Made by a program: the position numbers and the translations under genes. Below, piece after piece: positions 36,640 through 46,042 of a stretch of DNA of 64,000 nt. This DNA comes from Acidobacteriota bacterium. Lineage in GTDB: Bacteria; Acidobacteriota; Vicinamibacteria; Vicinamibacterales; UBA8438. Location of the stretch: contig VXRJ01000034.1 in assembly GCA_009838525.1 (NCBI GenBank), positions 62,640-126,639 on the forward strand. The letters run 5' to 3'. The first letter of the stretch is position 1; every line of letters starts with the position of its first letter. The notes under the pieces were generated by a model that saw only the letters and a program-made list of their open reading frames with translations, was not told the origin of the DNA and searched no databases.

Positions 36640-37746
36640 ATGAAGATGACAACTACAGAGAGGCCACGCGATTGGGTTGCTGTCGCTGCGACGGTAGCCA
36701 CGGCGTTCGCGGTTGCGTGCGGCGGTGGCGGCGGGGGCGAGGCCCCGGCCGAGGACGCGGCGGCGATGGACGAAGCGCCCGCGGCGCCTTCGTACATGGT
36801 CTACGTCACCAACGAGTATTCCGGTGACCTGACCGTCATCAACGGCGCGACTAACGAGGCGGTGGAGACCATTCCGCTCGGCAAGCGCCCCCGCGGCATC
36901 AAGGTGTCGCCGGACGCCACGCAACTGTTTGTCGCGCTGAGCGGGTCACCGCCGTCACCGCCCGGCACCGACGAGAGCACGCTCCCGCCCCCGGATCGCT
37001 CCGCCGACGGCATCGGAGTGGTCGACCTGGCCGCCGGTGAAGTGGTCAACATGGTCCGCGCCGGCACCGACCCGGAGCAGATGGCGGTGAGCAATGACGG
37101 CACGCGGCTCTACGTCGCGAACGAGGACGCCGGGATAGCGAGCGTCGTCGACATCGCGACCGGCGAGATCCTGGCCGAGCTCCCCGTCGGCGGCGAACCC
37201 GAGGGGGTGCGCATCAGCCCCGACGGCCGCGTCGTCTACGTCACCTCGGAGGAGGACAATCGGGTGACCGCCATCGACACCGCGACCAACGAAGCGATCG
37301 CGCAGTTCGAGGTAGGCGCCCGCCCGCGGGCCAGCGCGTTCTCGCCGGACAGCAACCGGGCCTACGTAACCGCCGAGAACAGCGGCACCGTCCATGTCGT
37401 GGACACGTCGACGCACGAGGTGCTGCACACCATCGACCTTTCCGATCTGGGTGATCTGGTCCGTCCCATGGGCGTCGTCGTATCCCCCGACGGCACCCGC
37501 GTCTACGTCACCACCGGCCGCGGGCGCACCGTCGTTGTCATCGACGCCGCCACCTGGGAGCCGCTGTCAACCATCGAAGTGGGCGAGCGTCCCTGGGGGA
37601 TCGGAATCACGCCCGATGGCCGCTATCTCTACACCGCCAACGGTCCGTCCAACGACGTCAGCGTCGTCGACACGGAAACCAACCAGGTCGTCGGGACCAT
37701 TCCGGCGGGCGAGCGCCCCTGGGGCATCGCTATCATCGGCGAGTGA
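36640..37746 (+). CDS. YVTN-repeat beta-propeller lipoprotein
   Basis: 368 aa from the ATG at 36640. The lipobox FAVAC puts the lipidated Cys at residue 27, followed by a poly-Gly and Ala/Glu-rich tether. The rest is a seven-bladed propeller with repeats such as MVYVTNEYSGDLTVINGATNEAV, RLYVANEDAGIASVVDIATGE and YLYTANGPSNDVSVVDTETNQ. These surface-layer/YncE-like propellers bind protein or cofactor partners and some accompany PQQ dehydrogenases. It overlaps the VOC lipoprotein region, so both belong to one transcript. No catalytic residues are evident. Confidence 0.9.
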   Translation: MKMTTTERPRDWVAVAATVATAFAVACGGGGGGEAPAEDAAAMDEAPAAPSYMVYVTNEYSGDLTVINGATNEAVETIPLGKRPRGIKVSPDATQLFVALSGSPPSPPGTDESTLPPPDRSADGIGVVDLAAGEVVNMVRAGTDPEQMAVSNDGTRLYVANEDAGIASVVDIATGEILAELPVGGEPEGVRISPDGRVVYVTSEEDNRVTAIDTATNEAIAQFEVGARPRASAFSPDSNRAYVTAENSGTVHVVDTSTHEVLHTIDLSDLGDLVRPMGVVVSPDGTRVYVTTGRGRTVVVIDAATWEPLSTIEVGERPWGIGITPDGRYLYTANGPSNDVSVVDTETNQVVGTIPAGERPWGIAIIGE

Positions 37747-37775
37747 GCCGTCAGACGGAGCAGCTGCCCGGACAC

Positions 37776-38918
37776 ATGACTTCTCTGCGGGTGCTTGCCG
37801 CCGCCTGCGCCCTCGCCACTGCGATGGCATGTTCCGGCGCGCCCGGTACGACCGGCGACGAGGTCGAACCGGCTGAAGCGGCCGCCGCCGATCCAGCACC
37901 GGCACTGCCACGTCCGGCCTTTCACCACATCCACATCAACTCCGTCGATCCGGAGCGCGCCCTCGACTGGTGGTCGACGTTCTGGCCGGCGGGTGAGCGG
38001 ACGACCTTCGCGGGGATGCCGGCGTTCGCGGCGGACGGGATCTACTTGCTGTATACGCAGGTGGACGAACCGGCGCCGGGCGCCTTCGATCCGGAACGGC
38101 GGCAGTCGATTCCGCAGAGCCCGTTCTGGACGACCGGACCGAGCACGGACGGGCTGGCGCTGTACGAGCGGCTGACGGCACTCGATCCGGACGGGGAACG
38201 GTTCGCCTTCCTGCCCGTGTTTACGGGGCCGGACGACACGGTCGGCGTGCCGCACTCGGGGCTGGCGCCGTTCGGCGATCAACTGCTCACGGTCGCCGAG
38301 ATGGAGGAGCGGCGGGCGCGCGAAGGCCCGAACCCGACGCGCGACCGGGGGAGCGGGCAGGACTTCGGCTATCTCGTCGATCCCGACGGGATACTCGTAG
38401 AGTTCAACGGGAACGCTGAGACCGACGATCTCTTCTACGGCCACACGCACTTCTGGCACGAGCAGCCACTCTGCGCCGCCAACTGGTACGTCGAAACGCT
38501 TGGCGTGACCCTGCCGCCCCAGCGCAACCCGGACACCGGTGAGTTGGAGCCACGCCCGCTCTACGACCCGTGCGACGTCCCGATCGGCGACGTCAGCTAT
38601 GCGTCGTTCCTGCCGATGGGGCAGCTCCGGCGTCCGATTGCGAGCGTCCGCCTCGAGAACGCGGGATGGGCCTGGTATACGCGCCAGTGCCGCGACGGCC
38701 GCTGCGGCCCGGAGCTGGACGTGCCTTTGTCACCGTCCCGCGGCCAAGTCGTCGATCGTGTCGGGATCGCGTATCCCGATCTTGATCCCGTGCTCGCCCA
38801 TCTGGAGTCGCGCGGCGTTCCAATCATCGAGGGGCCCTACCCGTTCGGCGAGACGCGCGCGGTCCTGATCGAAGACCTCGACGGCCTGGCGCTGGAGCTG
38901 ATCGAAGCGGCGCCCTGA
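37776..38918 (+). CDS. Exported VOC (glyoxalase/dioxygenase-fold) lipoprotein
   Basis: 380 aa from the ATG at 37776, which begins a lipoprotein signal with lipobox TAMAC (Cys19); a GTG at 37743 overlapping the previous stop is the alternative start. Two VOC-type modules can be seen: the first begins with FHHIHINSVDPERALDWWSTFW and ends at DFGYLVDPDGILVEFNG; the second begins YGHTHFWHEQPLCAANWYVETLG and ends AVLIEDLDGLALELIE. His and Glu at these strand positions are the usual metal ligands. VOC enzymes (glyoxalase I, extradiol dioxygenase, fosfomycin-resistance proteins) are normally cytosolic, so membrane anchoring outside the cytoplasm is unusual. Substrate unknown. Confidence 0.82.
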   Translation: MTSLRVLAAACALATAMACSGAPGTTGDEVEPAEAAAADPAPALPRPAFHHIHINSVDPERALDWWSTFWPAGERTTFAGMPAFAADGIYLLYTQVDEPAPGAFDPERRQSIPQSPFWTTGPSTDGLALYERLTALDPDGERFAFLPVFTGPDDTVGVPHSGLAPFGDQLLTVAEMEERRAREGPNPTRDRGSGQDFGYLVDPDGILVEFNGNAETDDLFYGHTHFWHEQPLCAANWYVETLGVTLPPQRNPDTGELEPRPLYDPCDVPIGDVSYASFLPMGQLRRPIASVRLENAGWAWYTRQCRDGRCGPELDVPLSPSRGQVVDRVGIAYPDLDPVLAHLESRGVPIIEGPYPFGETRAVLIEDLDGLALELIEAAP

Positions 38919-38984
38919 GCGATATACTCGCGGATCGGTCCGTCTCCGGACCGGTCGTTCTCGTCGGCGCCAAGGGGTGATCCG

Positions 38985-41900
38985 TTGGGTCGAGCTTCGC
39001 GCTTCGTCGTCGCGTCGGCCATCGCCGGGGTGGCAATCGTCGCCACCGGTCGGAATACCACCACCGAACCGCAGTCAGGCGTCGTGCACGTGTCGGTAGG
39101 CCATGCCTCCACCGTGGAAGAACTTCGGCACTGGGAGGCGGTGGTCGAGCGCATGACGCGCACCGGAGAACTGCGCGTTGCATCCCGCCGCCCGGACCCC
39201 GTGCTGAACGGCCGCACGCACGAGTACCTCGCCCAATATGTCGGCGGCGTGCCCGTGCATGGCGGCGGCCTCGTGCGGCAGCTCGATCGCGGCGTGACGG
39301 TCTCGATGCTCGGCTCGATTCATCGGGGGATCGATGTGGAGCCGGGATCGCTTCTGTCCGACGTCGAGGTCACGGCGAGCATCCAGCACGCCACCGGCGC
39401 GAGGCCGGCGCCGGACGACCCGGTTCGGCTATTCATCCTGGCATTCCCGAATGGCGCCTACCGACTGGCCTACCGGATGTTGTCCATCGACGAGCGCGCC
39501 TTCTTCGGCGACGCGATGGACGGCCGTGTCGCGCACGTGGAGGAGGCCATCGGTGCCGCCGAGCGCGACGGCGGTGTGCCGGAGGGCGCCGGGATCGCCA
39601 CCGCGATCCCGGACTTCGCGGCCGCCGCGCGGCTCGGGCCGCGGCAGTTCACCGACGAATACGGGCACATCCAAACCTGCGATAGCGCGATGTTCCCGGT
39701 TCAGGCGGAGGGCGTCTGGCAATCGATGCCCGCCTGGTGCGAGGACGGCCGGTTCGTGCTCGCGTCGTCCCAGGGAGGTGCCGTGGGCCAGGCCTACGCG
39801 GATATCTTCTCGACCGCGGCCGACGGGAAGGGGCCCGGTGCCCGCGTGCTCCAGGTGGATCAGCGTGCCGGAGGAAGTCCGGTCGCCTATTCCTCACGCC
39901 TGGAGTTTGCGCTCGTTGCCGATGGAGGGCGCTGGCGCTACTCGGGCGTCGCTTTCACCGACGGACAGTTCGCTGGCGCTACCGGGGATTGCTGCGACGG
40001 GGCGGAGCGGTGGAACGCGACGATCCTGAGCCGGGCGTTTCATCTTGCCGTCGAGGGTGGAACGAACGGGGCGACGGGGCTGACCGTAGACGGCGCGGGC
40101 CTCGCGAATCGCGACCGGATCGAAGCGATCTTCCTCCGCGCGCGGCATGTGCTGATGCCGCCGGTGCTGTCGTTTCCGCTCGCGGCGGAGGCCATCCGCC
40201 AGTCCGCGCACGATCTGGAGGCCGGTTCGGTCGTTCAGCAGGCGGTCGAGCAGTCGTTGCGGGCCGTCGGCCTGCCGCCGTTGCGGGAACAGGAGGACGT
40301 TCGGGAGGGCGAGCGCCGCGCCGCCGGCGCCCGCAACGATGTCGCCGCTGCTGCCGCTACTACTGACGCCGGCCGAAACGACGCTGGCGGGGCGGCGACC
40401 AATGAGCAGGTGGCCATCGGCGCCTTGGGGGCCACGACGGACGTTGCCGGGCCCCAGGCGGACGGATTCGACGTGGAAGCGTCGGGCGTTGGCTACATGA
40501 GCTACGAGAGCCCCTACTCGAACCCGATCGCCCTGCTGCCGGACTCGTCCCTGCTCTACACCGTCAACACCCCGTCCGACACCGTCGACGTTATCGACCC
40601 GGCCACGCGGGCCATCGTTGCGCGCATCCCGGTCGGAATCGACCCGGTCGGCATAGCGGTGCGTCCGGACGGCCGGGAAGTCTGGGTGTCCAACCACATT
40701 TCCGATTCCGTCAGCGTCATCGACTCCGACCCGGCCAGCCCCACGCGGCACCAGGTACTGGCCACCATCCAGCGCTACGACAACACGGGCCGGACGCGCT
40801 TCGACGAGCCGGTCGGAATCGCTTTTGCAAACAACGAAAAGGCCTACGTCGCCCTGTCGTCGTCCAACCGGGTCGCGGTTGTCGACGTGGCGGCGCGCAG
40901 CCTGACGTACATGCTCGAGTTGAGCGCGCAGGATCCGCGCGCCCTGACCGTGAGCGGCGACCGGCTCTACGTCGTGCCGTTCGAATCGAACAACCAGACG
41001 CAGCTCTCGGGCTGCTGGCCGCGCTACATCGACGGCGATCTCTGCACCTTCGACGCCCGCAAGCACGTGACCGAGGCGGAACCGGGCAACGCGCCGACGC
41101 TGTCGTTGAACTACGTCGCGGATGTGGTTCGGCATCCTCGAATCCCGGATCGGGACCTGTTCGTCTACGACACGGCGACGGACGCTCTGGTCGAGGTGGT
41201 GGACACGCTGGGAACCCTGCTCTATGGGATCACCGCCGATTCGCAGGGCCGCATCTTCATTTCGCAGACCGAAGCCCGCAACGACAAGAACGGCAAGGCG
41301 GGTACCGCGAACCATGGCCTCGCGGAGCTGGAGAACCGCCCCTACCTCAACCGGATCACCCGCCTGCCCTGCGACGGCGGGTGCGGTGAGCCGACGTTGT
41401 TTGAACTGGAGCCCGTGCCTCCTGCCCACCCCGCTCCCGGCACGGCTCTGGCGACGCCCTTCGCCATCGCGGTCAGCGATGACGACGCGACGCTGGTGGT
41501 CACGGCGTCGGCATCCAGCCGCGTTTTCACGGTGGATGCCGGATCCGGCGCGGTGCTCGGCCGGGTTGAAGTCGGTTCAGGCCCGCGAGGCGTCGCCCTG
41601 GAGACGACGGCGGCCGGAGCGCCCGCGCGGGCGTGGGTCCTCAACGCGCTGGAGAACAGCGTGTCGCTGGTCGATCTGCGAAATCGCGCGGCGCCACGGG
41701 TGGTGACCACGATTGCCCTGCACGACCCGACGGATCCCGAGCTGAAGCAGGGCCGTATCGCGTTCAACAATGCGGAGGGATCCAGCACGGAGACGTTCGC
41801 CTGCGCCAGTTGCCATCCGGACGGGCACACCGATCAGTTGATCTGGGTGCTGGATACCCCGTTGTGCGATGTGGGTTGCGACCAGATTCAGCCGCGCCTG

Positions 41901-43616
41901 GTGCAGGACGTTCGCGGGTTGCGCGGCAGCGCGCCGTATCACTGGGACGGCACGCTCGGCGATCCGTTCGGCGGCATCAACACCCCCAACATCACCAGCC
42001 TGGTCGAGCCGAACTGCGATCCGGAGGTTCCGGAGAGCTGCACGCTCCATGTCATGGAAACCGCCTTGCGCACCACCATGTGCGACCAGACCGACTGCGA
42101 GACCAACGAAGAAGGCAAACCGGGTCGGCTCTCCGGGGCGGAGCGGGCCGCCATGGCGAAGTACCTGCTAAGCGTTCCCTATCCGCCATCGCCGGAGCGG
42201 CCGTACACCAACGCCATGTCCGCGACGGCGATGGAGGGTGTGCGCCTGTTCCACTTCAGCCGGCAGTGCGCCAACTGCCACCGCCTGCCGTTCTGGACCA
42301 TGACCAACATGGGCGGCAGCGGCATGGACGTGCCGTCGTGGCGGGGCGCCAACGACCGCTGGAAGACGTCCCCCCAGAATCGCTTCTTCTTCGCCGACCT
42401 CGTGGGTGGCGACACGCGGGGTTTTCCGGAGCGCAACACTTTCGTCAACGACAACAACCTGTTCCAGATGATTGTGGAGGGAAGCGTCGGCTTCTCCGGC
42501 GCGCTCGGGCGGCAGGTGACCCTGAATCAGGAGACGGCGGGCGCCGACGCAACCCGGGATCTGCTGGATGCGCTGGAGCAGGCGGCCGCCGAGGGCGGAG
42601 TCGTTCTGCAGGCGGAAGGCCTGCGACTCCACGCAACCGGGGCGGGCGCGCCCCTGGCGCTGCAGTTCAGCGGCGGCGTCTACCGCAGCCGGCTTGGCGA
42701 CGGCGCCTCGCACACGCGCAGCGAGTTGACGACTTCAGCCGCGGCGGGCGAAGTGCTGCTGACCATTACCGCGCGTCTCGGCTACCTCGCGGACTACGAT
42801 CATCCGCAGCCGACGCTGTATCCGCACGAACTTCCCGTATTGCCGAGGTTCCCCGGAGGGCGTCCTGCGGAGTTTCCCGAATTGCATGCCGCCGGGCCAA
42901 TGCGGCTGCGGGGCGAGCACATACAGCTCGGCGCCTACGTGTTGGTCAACGGACGCCGCGTGGCGGGCTCTGTCGTCTGCGAGGCGGGCGTCCTGCCGGA
43001 CTGCGAGGGCGATACCGTGGTCGTCCAGCTCGCCCGGTTGCCGGCGGAGACGGGGCTCCACATGCTGCAGGTGCAGAATCCCGAGGGCCTGTTCAGCAAC
43101 GACCTGCCGTTCCACGTGATCGAGGCGGCGCCGCGGGCCGAGTCCGGGAATCTCATCACGAGCGGCGGCAGGTTCGACGTGCAGGGTTCCTGGCGGGTGA
43201 ACCTGACGAACGCGTCCGTCACCTGGAACGGAGAGGCGGATTTCACTATCGACGCACCCGCGGTCCAGCCGTGGCGCGTGCAGCTCTCTCACAATGTGGT
43301 GATAGAGGAGGGGGCGGAGTATACGCTCTGCTACTCTGCCCGAGCCGACGACTTTCGCTACATCCAGGTCAACGTGGACACCGGTGCGACGGAGTACCGT
43401 AGCGTGATGGGCACTGGCATCAGTCCGGATGTCGGTGGGGCGGTCCGGGGCTCGGGGGCGAGTCTGACGCGCGACTTCCACCAGTTCCGGCACCGGTTCG
43501 TCAGCCCGGAAGCGGACTACAACGCGAGAATCGCCTTCACGCTGGCGCAGAGCGACGTGGACGTGCAGATAGACAACGTCGGGCTCTACAAAGGCAGGGG
43601 ATGCGGCGCCCCATGA
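38985..43616 (+). CDS. Giant exported mosaic: FTP propeptide, inactive M4 peptidase, YVTN propeller, cytochrome c, carbohydrate-binding domain
   Basis: 1543 aa from a TTG with AAGGGG seven bases upstream. Residues about 35-140 match the FTP propeptide of thermolysin-type proteases. Residues about 255-430 match the C-terminal half of an M4 peptidase (GQAYADIFS, FHLAVEGGTNGATGLTVDGAG, QQAVEQSLRAVGL), but the HExxH helix is absent and the third zinc ligand position is Gln, so it cannot be a protease. An Ala/Asp-rich linker leads to a YVTN propeller (about 500-900), then two CxxCH heme motifs (Cys940-His944 and Cys1095-His1099) in a cytochrome-peroxidase-like arrangement, an IPT-like section, and a C-terminal CBM4/9-like module (about 1390-1543) ending VQIDNVGLYKG. 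The role may be redox at a polymer surface; that is inference. Confidence 0.85.
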   Translation: MGRASRFVVASAIAGVAIVATGRNTTTEPQSGVVHVSVGHASTVEELRHWEAVVERMTRTGELRVASRRPDPVLNGRTHEYLAQYVGGVPVHGGGLVRQLDRGVTVSMLGSIHRGIDVEPGSLLSDVEVTASIQHATGARPAPDDPVRLFILAFPNGAYRLAYRMLSIDERAFFGDAMDGRVAHVEEAIGAAERDGGVPEGAGIATAIPDFAAAARLGPRQFTDEYGHIQTCDSAMFPVQAEGVWQSMPAWCEDGRFVLASSQGGAVGQAYADIFSTAADGKGPGARVLQVDQRAGGSPVAYSSRLEFALVADGGRWRYSGVAFTDGQFAGATGDCCDGAERWNATILSRAFHLAVEGGTNGATGLTVDGAGLANRDRIEAIFLRARHVLMPPVLSFPLAAEAIRQSAHDLEAGSVVQQAVEQSLRAVGLPPLREQEDVREGERRAAGARNDVAAAAATTDAGRNDAGGAATNEQVAIGALGATTDVAGPQADGFDVEASGVGYMSYESPYSNPIALLPDSSLLYTVNTPSDTVDVIDPATRAIVARIPVGIDPVGIAVRPDGREVWVSNHISDSVSVIDSDPASPTRHQVLATIQRYDNTGRTRFDEPVGIAFANNEKAYVALSSSNRVAVVDVAARSLTYMLELSAQDPRALTVSGDRLYVVPFESNNQTQLSGCWPRYIDGDLCTFDARKHVTEAEPGNAPTLSLNYVADVVRHPRIPDRDLFVYDTATDALVEVVDTLGTLLYGITADSQGRIFISQTEARNDKNGKAGTANHGLAELENRPYLNRITRLPCDGGCGEPTLFELEPVPPAHPAPGTALATPFAIAVSDDDATLVVTASASSRVFTVDAGSGAVLGRVEVGSGPRGVALETTAAGAPARAWVLNALENSVSLVDLRNRAAPRVVTTIALHDPTDPELKQGRIAFNNAEGSSTETFACASCHPDGHTDQLIWVLDTPLCDVGCDQIQPRLVQDVRGLRGSAPYHWDGTLGDPFGGINTPNITSLVEPNCDPEVPESCTLHVMETALRTTMCDQTDCETNEEGKPGRLSGAERAAMAKYLLSVPYPPSPERPYTNAMSATAMEGVRLFHFSRQCANCHRLPFWTMTNMGGSGMDVPSWRGANDRWKTSPQNRFFFADLVGGDTRGFPERNTFVNDNNLFQMIVEGSVGFSGALGRQVTLNQETAGADATRDLLDALEQAAAEGGVVLQAEGLRLHATGAGAPLALQFSGGVYRSRLGDGASHTRSELTTSAAAGEVLLTITARLGYLADYDHPQPTLYPHELPVLPRFPGGRPAEFPELHAAGPMRLRGEHIQLGAYVLVNGRRVAGSVVCEAGVLPDCEGDTVVVQLARLPAETGLHMLQVQNPEGLFSNDLPFHVIEAAPRAESGNLITSGGRFDVQGSWRVNLTNASVTWNGEADFTIDAPAVQPWRVQLSHNVVIEEGAEYTLCYSARADDFRYIQVNVDTGATEYRSVMGTGISPDVGGAVRGSGASLTRDFHQFRHRFVSPEADYNARIAFTLAQSDVDVQIDNVGLYKGRGCGAP

Positions 43617-43642
43617 CGGTGGCGGACGGGGGGAGGAGATCA

Positions 43643-44662
43643 ATGCGGGTACGAACAACGCAATCGCGGTTCCGGATGGGGTTCCTGACCGTGCTGGCGA
43701 TACTGCTGATGCCGGCGGCCGCCGCCGCGCAATCGTCCGAAGCCCCGCGCACGCCGTGGGGCGATCCCGATCTCGGTGGCGTGTGGGACTACTGGACGTT
43801 CACGCCCCTCGAACGTCCGGAAGCGCTCGCCGACCGGGCGACGCTGACCGAGGAAGAGGCGGCGGCGGTGGCGCAGGAGGCCAACGAGGCCGCGCTGGCG
43901 CGTGACCTGGCCGCTCCGCCCGGGGATCCCGGCGCCTACAGCCAGGCGGTCTGGACGGATCGCGCCCGGGCGACGGCGCTGACCCAGACGGCGCTCATCG
44001 TTGATCCGCCCGACGGCCGGGTCCCGCCCCTGACGCCCGAGGCCGAGGCGCGCGAGGAGACGAGGCTGGCCGGCGACGGACTGCCGGTGCGGATTCGCGT
44101 CGGCGGTTTTGGCGCAGCGGGACCCGAAGAGCGTGGACTGGCCGAGCGCTGCCTGCTCGGATTCAGCACTGGACCGCCCCTGCTGCCCGGCGGCTACAAC
44201 AACAACGTGCAGGTGTTCCAGACGCCTGACGCGGTCGTGCTGCTGATTGAAATGAACCACGATGTGAGAGTGGTGCCGCTCGACGGCCGCGCCGCGATAG
44301 CCGACGGAATCCGGCAGTGGATGGGCAGCTCGCGCGGCCGTTGGGAAGGTGACACGCTGGTCATCGACACCCGCAACTTCACCGGCCGGACGGCCAGCTT
44401 CGCACTGACCGGCAGTGCGTGGGGCTCGGCGGAAGGGCTGCATCTGGAGGAGCGGTTCACCCGGGTGGACGGCGACACGCTCCTCTACGAGTTCACCGTA
44501 AACGATCCGGCCAGCTTCACTCGTCCCTTCAGCGGGCGGCTTCCGATGAACCGGAGCGACCTGCCGCTCTACGAGTACGCCTGCCACGAGGGCAACTACG
44601 GGATGGAGAACCTCCTGCGCGGCGCCCGGGCCGAGGAGCGGGAAGCGGCCGAGCAGCAGTAG
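43643..44662 (+). CDS. Secreted protein of an unnamed 'TPWGDPDL/YACHEGN' family, member 1
   Basis: 339 aa from the ATG at 43643 after GGGAGGAG; earlier in-frame ATGs at 43601 and 43613 overlap or crowd the previous gene. A signal peptide ends near AAAAQ. The mature protein starts with RTPWGDPDLGGVWDY and keeps the family marks LIVDPPDGRVPPLTPEA, YNNNVQVFQTPDAVVLLIEMNHDVRVVPLDGR, SRGRWEGDTLVIDT, ERFTRVDGDTLLYEFTV and YEYACHEGNYGMENLL. I do not recognise a characterised relative. Conserved His, Asp and Cys residues in the late segment may be functional. Members 2 (44953) and 3 (63284) are in this window. A small membrane-protein gene on the other strand follows. Confidence 0.85.
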   Translation: MRVRTTQSRFRMGFLTVLAILLMPAAAAAQSSEAPRTPWGDPDLGGVWDYWTFTPLERPEALADRATLTEEEAAAVAQEANEAALARDLAAPPGDPGAYSQAVWTDRARATALTQTALIVDPPDGRVPPLTPEAEAREETRLAGDGLPVRIRVGGFGAAGPEERGLAERCLLGFSTGPPLLPGGYNNNVQVFQTPDAVVLLIEMNHDVRVVPLDGRAAIADGIRQWMGSSRGRWEGDTLVIDTRNFTGRTASFALTGSAWGSAEGLHLEERFTRVDGDTLLYEFTVNDPASFTRPFSGRLPMNRSDLPLYEYACHEGNYGMENLLRGARAEEREAAEQQ

Positions 44663-44677
44663 GGGCGGGCGGCCCCG

Positions 44678-44878
44678 CTAGGCGAACCGAGGGCCGCCGA
44701 GCACGCGAGCGGGCAGCATGATGACCGCCGCGATGAAGCTCAGCGCGCCGCCGACCGCGATCCCGATTAGCCGGAACGGCAGCAAGACGAGCCAGACGAT
44801 CGGGTAGACGAAGAGTGCCAGCAGGGCAAGCGGCCAGCACAGCACGAACAGGATGCACCAGAGGAGGAACTTGGTCAT
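44678..44878 (-). CDS. Small two- or three-helix membrane protein
   Basis: 66 aa, hydrophobic almost end to end: MTKFLLWCILFVLCWPLALLA, a Pro-containing turn, then LLPFRLIGIAVGGALSFIAAVIM, and a basic tail LPARVLGGPRF. An AGGAT site precedes the ATG at a normal distance. It lies alone on the minus strand between two paralogous secreted-protein genes and converges on the first. Coding is supported by composition, ribosome site and lack of an overlapping gene. Function unknown. Confidence 0.7.
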   Translation of the reverse strand: MTKFLLWCILFVLCWPLALLALFVYPIVWLVLLPFRLIGIAVGGALSFIAAVIMLPARVLGGPRFA

Positions 44879-44952
44879 TGTCTATCCTTAGAATACGAAG
44901 GAGACGCCAACCGGTTCCCCGGGAGATTGGCAACGCGCACGCAGGAGGTCAG

Positions 44953-45987
44953 ATGCCGAGATCAGCAGTTCGCAGGATGAGCAGGGTGGGAGCGGTGTGT
45001 GCGGCCGCATTGCTGGCTGCGGCTCCGGTGGCGGCCCAGAACGGCGATGAAGCGCTCCCACGAACACCGTGGGGCGATCCCGATCTGCAGGGGATCTGGA
45101 ACAACTCGACGACGACGCGCCTCGAACAGTTGACCGAGGCGGAGGTGCAGCGAGACCGCGACGCACGGGCTCCGGTCATCGAGGCGACGCGGGGGACCGG
45201 GGCGGCGTGGCCGGAGACGGGGGGAAACCTCGAGCAGCCGTCGCTGATCATCGATCCGCCGGACGGGCGGATCACGATGACGCCGGAAGCGATCGCCCGT
45301 CTCGTGGCGCGCGAGAAGGCTCGGGAAGGCCGGGGCGAGGGGGATTCCTGGCTCGACCGGAACAGTTGGGAGCGCTGCATCTCGCGGACGATGCCGGTCC
45401 AGATGATCCCCAACCTCTACAACAACAACTACCAGATCTTCCAGACGCCCACCCACGTCGTCATTCAGATCGAGATGATTCACGAAACCCGGATCATCCC
45501 GATAGACGGCCGGCCGCATTCGTCGGACGGGATTCGCCAGTGGCTAGGAGACTCGCGCGGCCGCTGGGAAGGCGACACCCTCGTCGTCGAGACCATCCAC
45601 TTCCACGACCGGATGGACGGCGGCGACTATCAGCCATCGCACATTCTGCAGACGGGTCATCGCGGCCCCGGCGACACCCTGCGCATCGTGGAGCGCTTCA
45701 CGCGTGTCGACGCCGAGACGATCGACTACCGGTTCACGGTGGAGGACCCGTTCACCTACACCCGCCCGTATACCGTGGCGATTCCCTTTCGATGGCGGGA
45801 GAATCAGGAGCCCATCTACGAATACGCCTGTCACGAGGGCAACTACGGTATGGTGAACCTGCTCAGCGGCGCCCGCGCCAATGAGCCGCTGGCGATCAGG
45901 GCTTCGACGCTGGTCTCGCGGCAGCGGACGGAGGCGGGGCATCCCGGCGTTCGGGAGCCGGCGGTGCCGTTCGTGACGGACCCGTAG
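44953..45987 (+). CDS. Secreted protein of the 'TPWGDPDL/YACHEGN' family, member 2
   Basis: 344 aa from the ATG at 44953, four bases after GGAGG. Signal peptide to about residue 28 (APVAAQ). Family marks: RTPWGDPDLQGIWNNSTTT, LIIDPPDGRITMTPEA, YNNNYQIFQTPTHVVIQIEMIHETRIIPIDG, SRGRWEGDTLVVET, ERFTRVDAETIDYRFTV and YEYACHEGNYGMVNLL. Compared with member 1 the middle holds a WERCISR segment, where member 1 has ERCLLG, so a Cys after Glu-Arg is conserved. Alternating polar/aromatic strands suggest an all-beta fold. Role unknown; likely periplasmic. Confidence 0.87.
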   Translation: MPRSAVRRMSRVGAVCAAALLAAAPVAAQNGDEALPRTPWGDPDLQGIWNNSTTTRLEQLTEAEVQRDRDARAPVIEATRGTGAAWPETGGNLEQPSLIIDPPDGRITMTPEAIARLVAREKAREGRGEGDSWLDRNSWERCISRTMPVQMIPNLYNNNYQIFQTPTHVVIQIEMIHETRIIPIDGRPHSSDGIRQWLGDSRGRWEGDTLVVETIHFHDRMDGGDYQPSHILQTGHRGPGDTLRIVERFTRVDAETIDYRFTVEDPFTYTRPYTVAIPFRWRENQEPIYEYACHEGNYGMVNLLSGARANEPLAIRASTLVSRQRTEAGHPGVREPAVPFVTDP

Positions 45988-46042
45988 GGCGCCGGGGGCA
46001 GGTGTTATGATGCGGAACACGGTGGTCGACAGGGGGTTCAGG

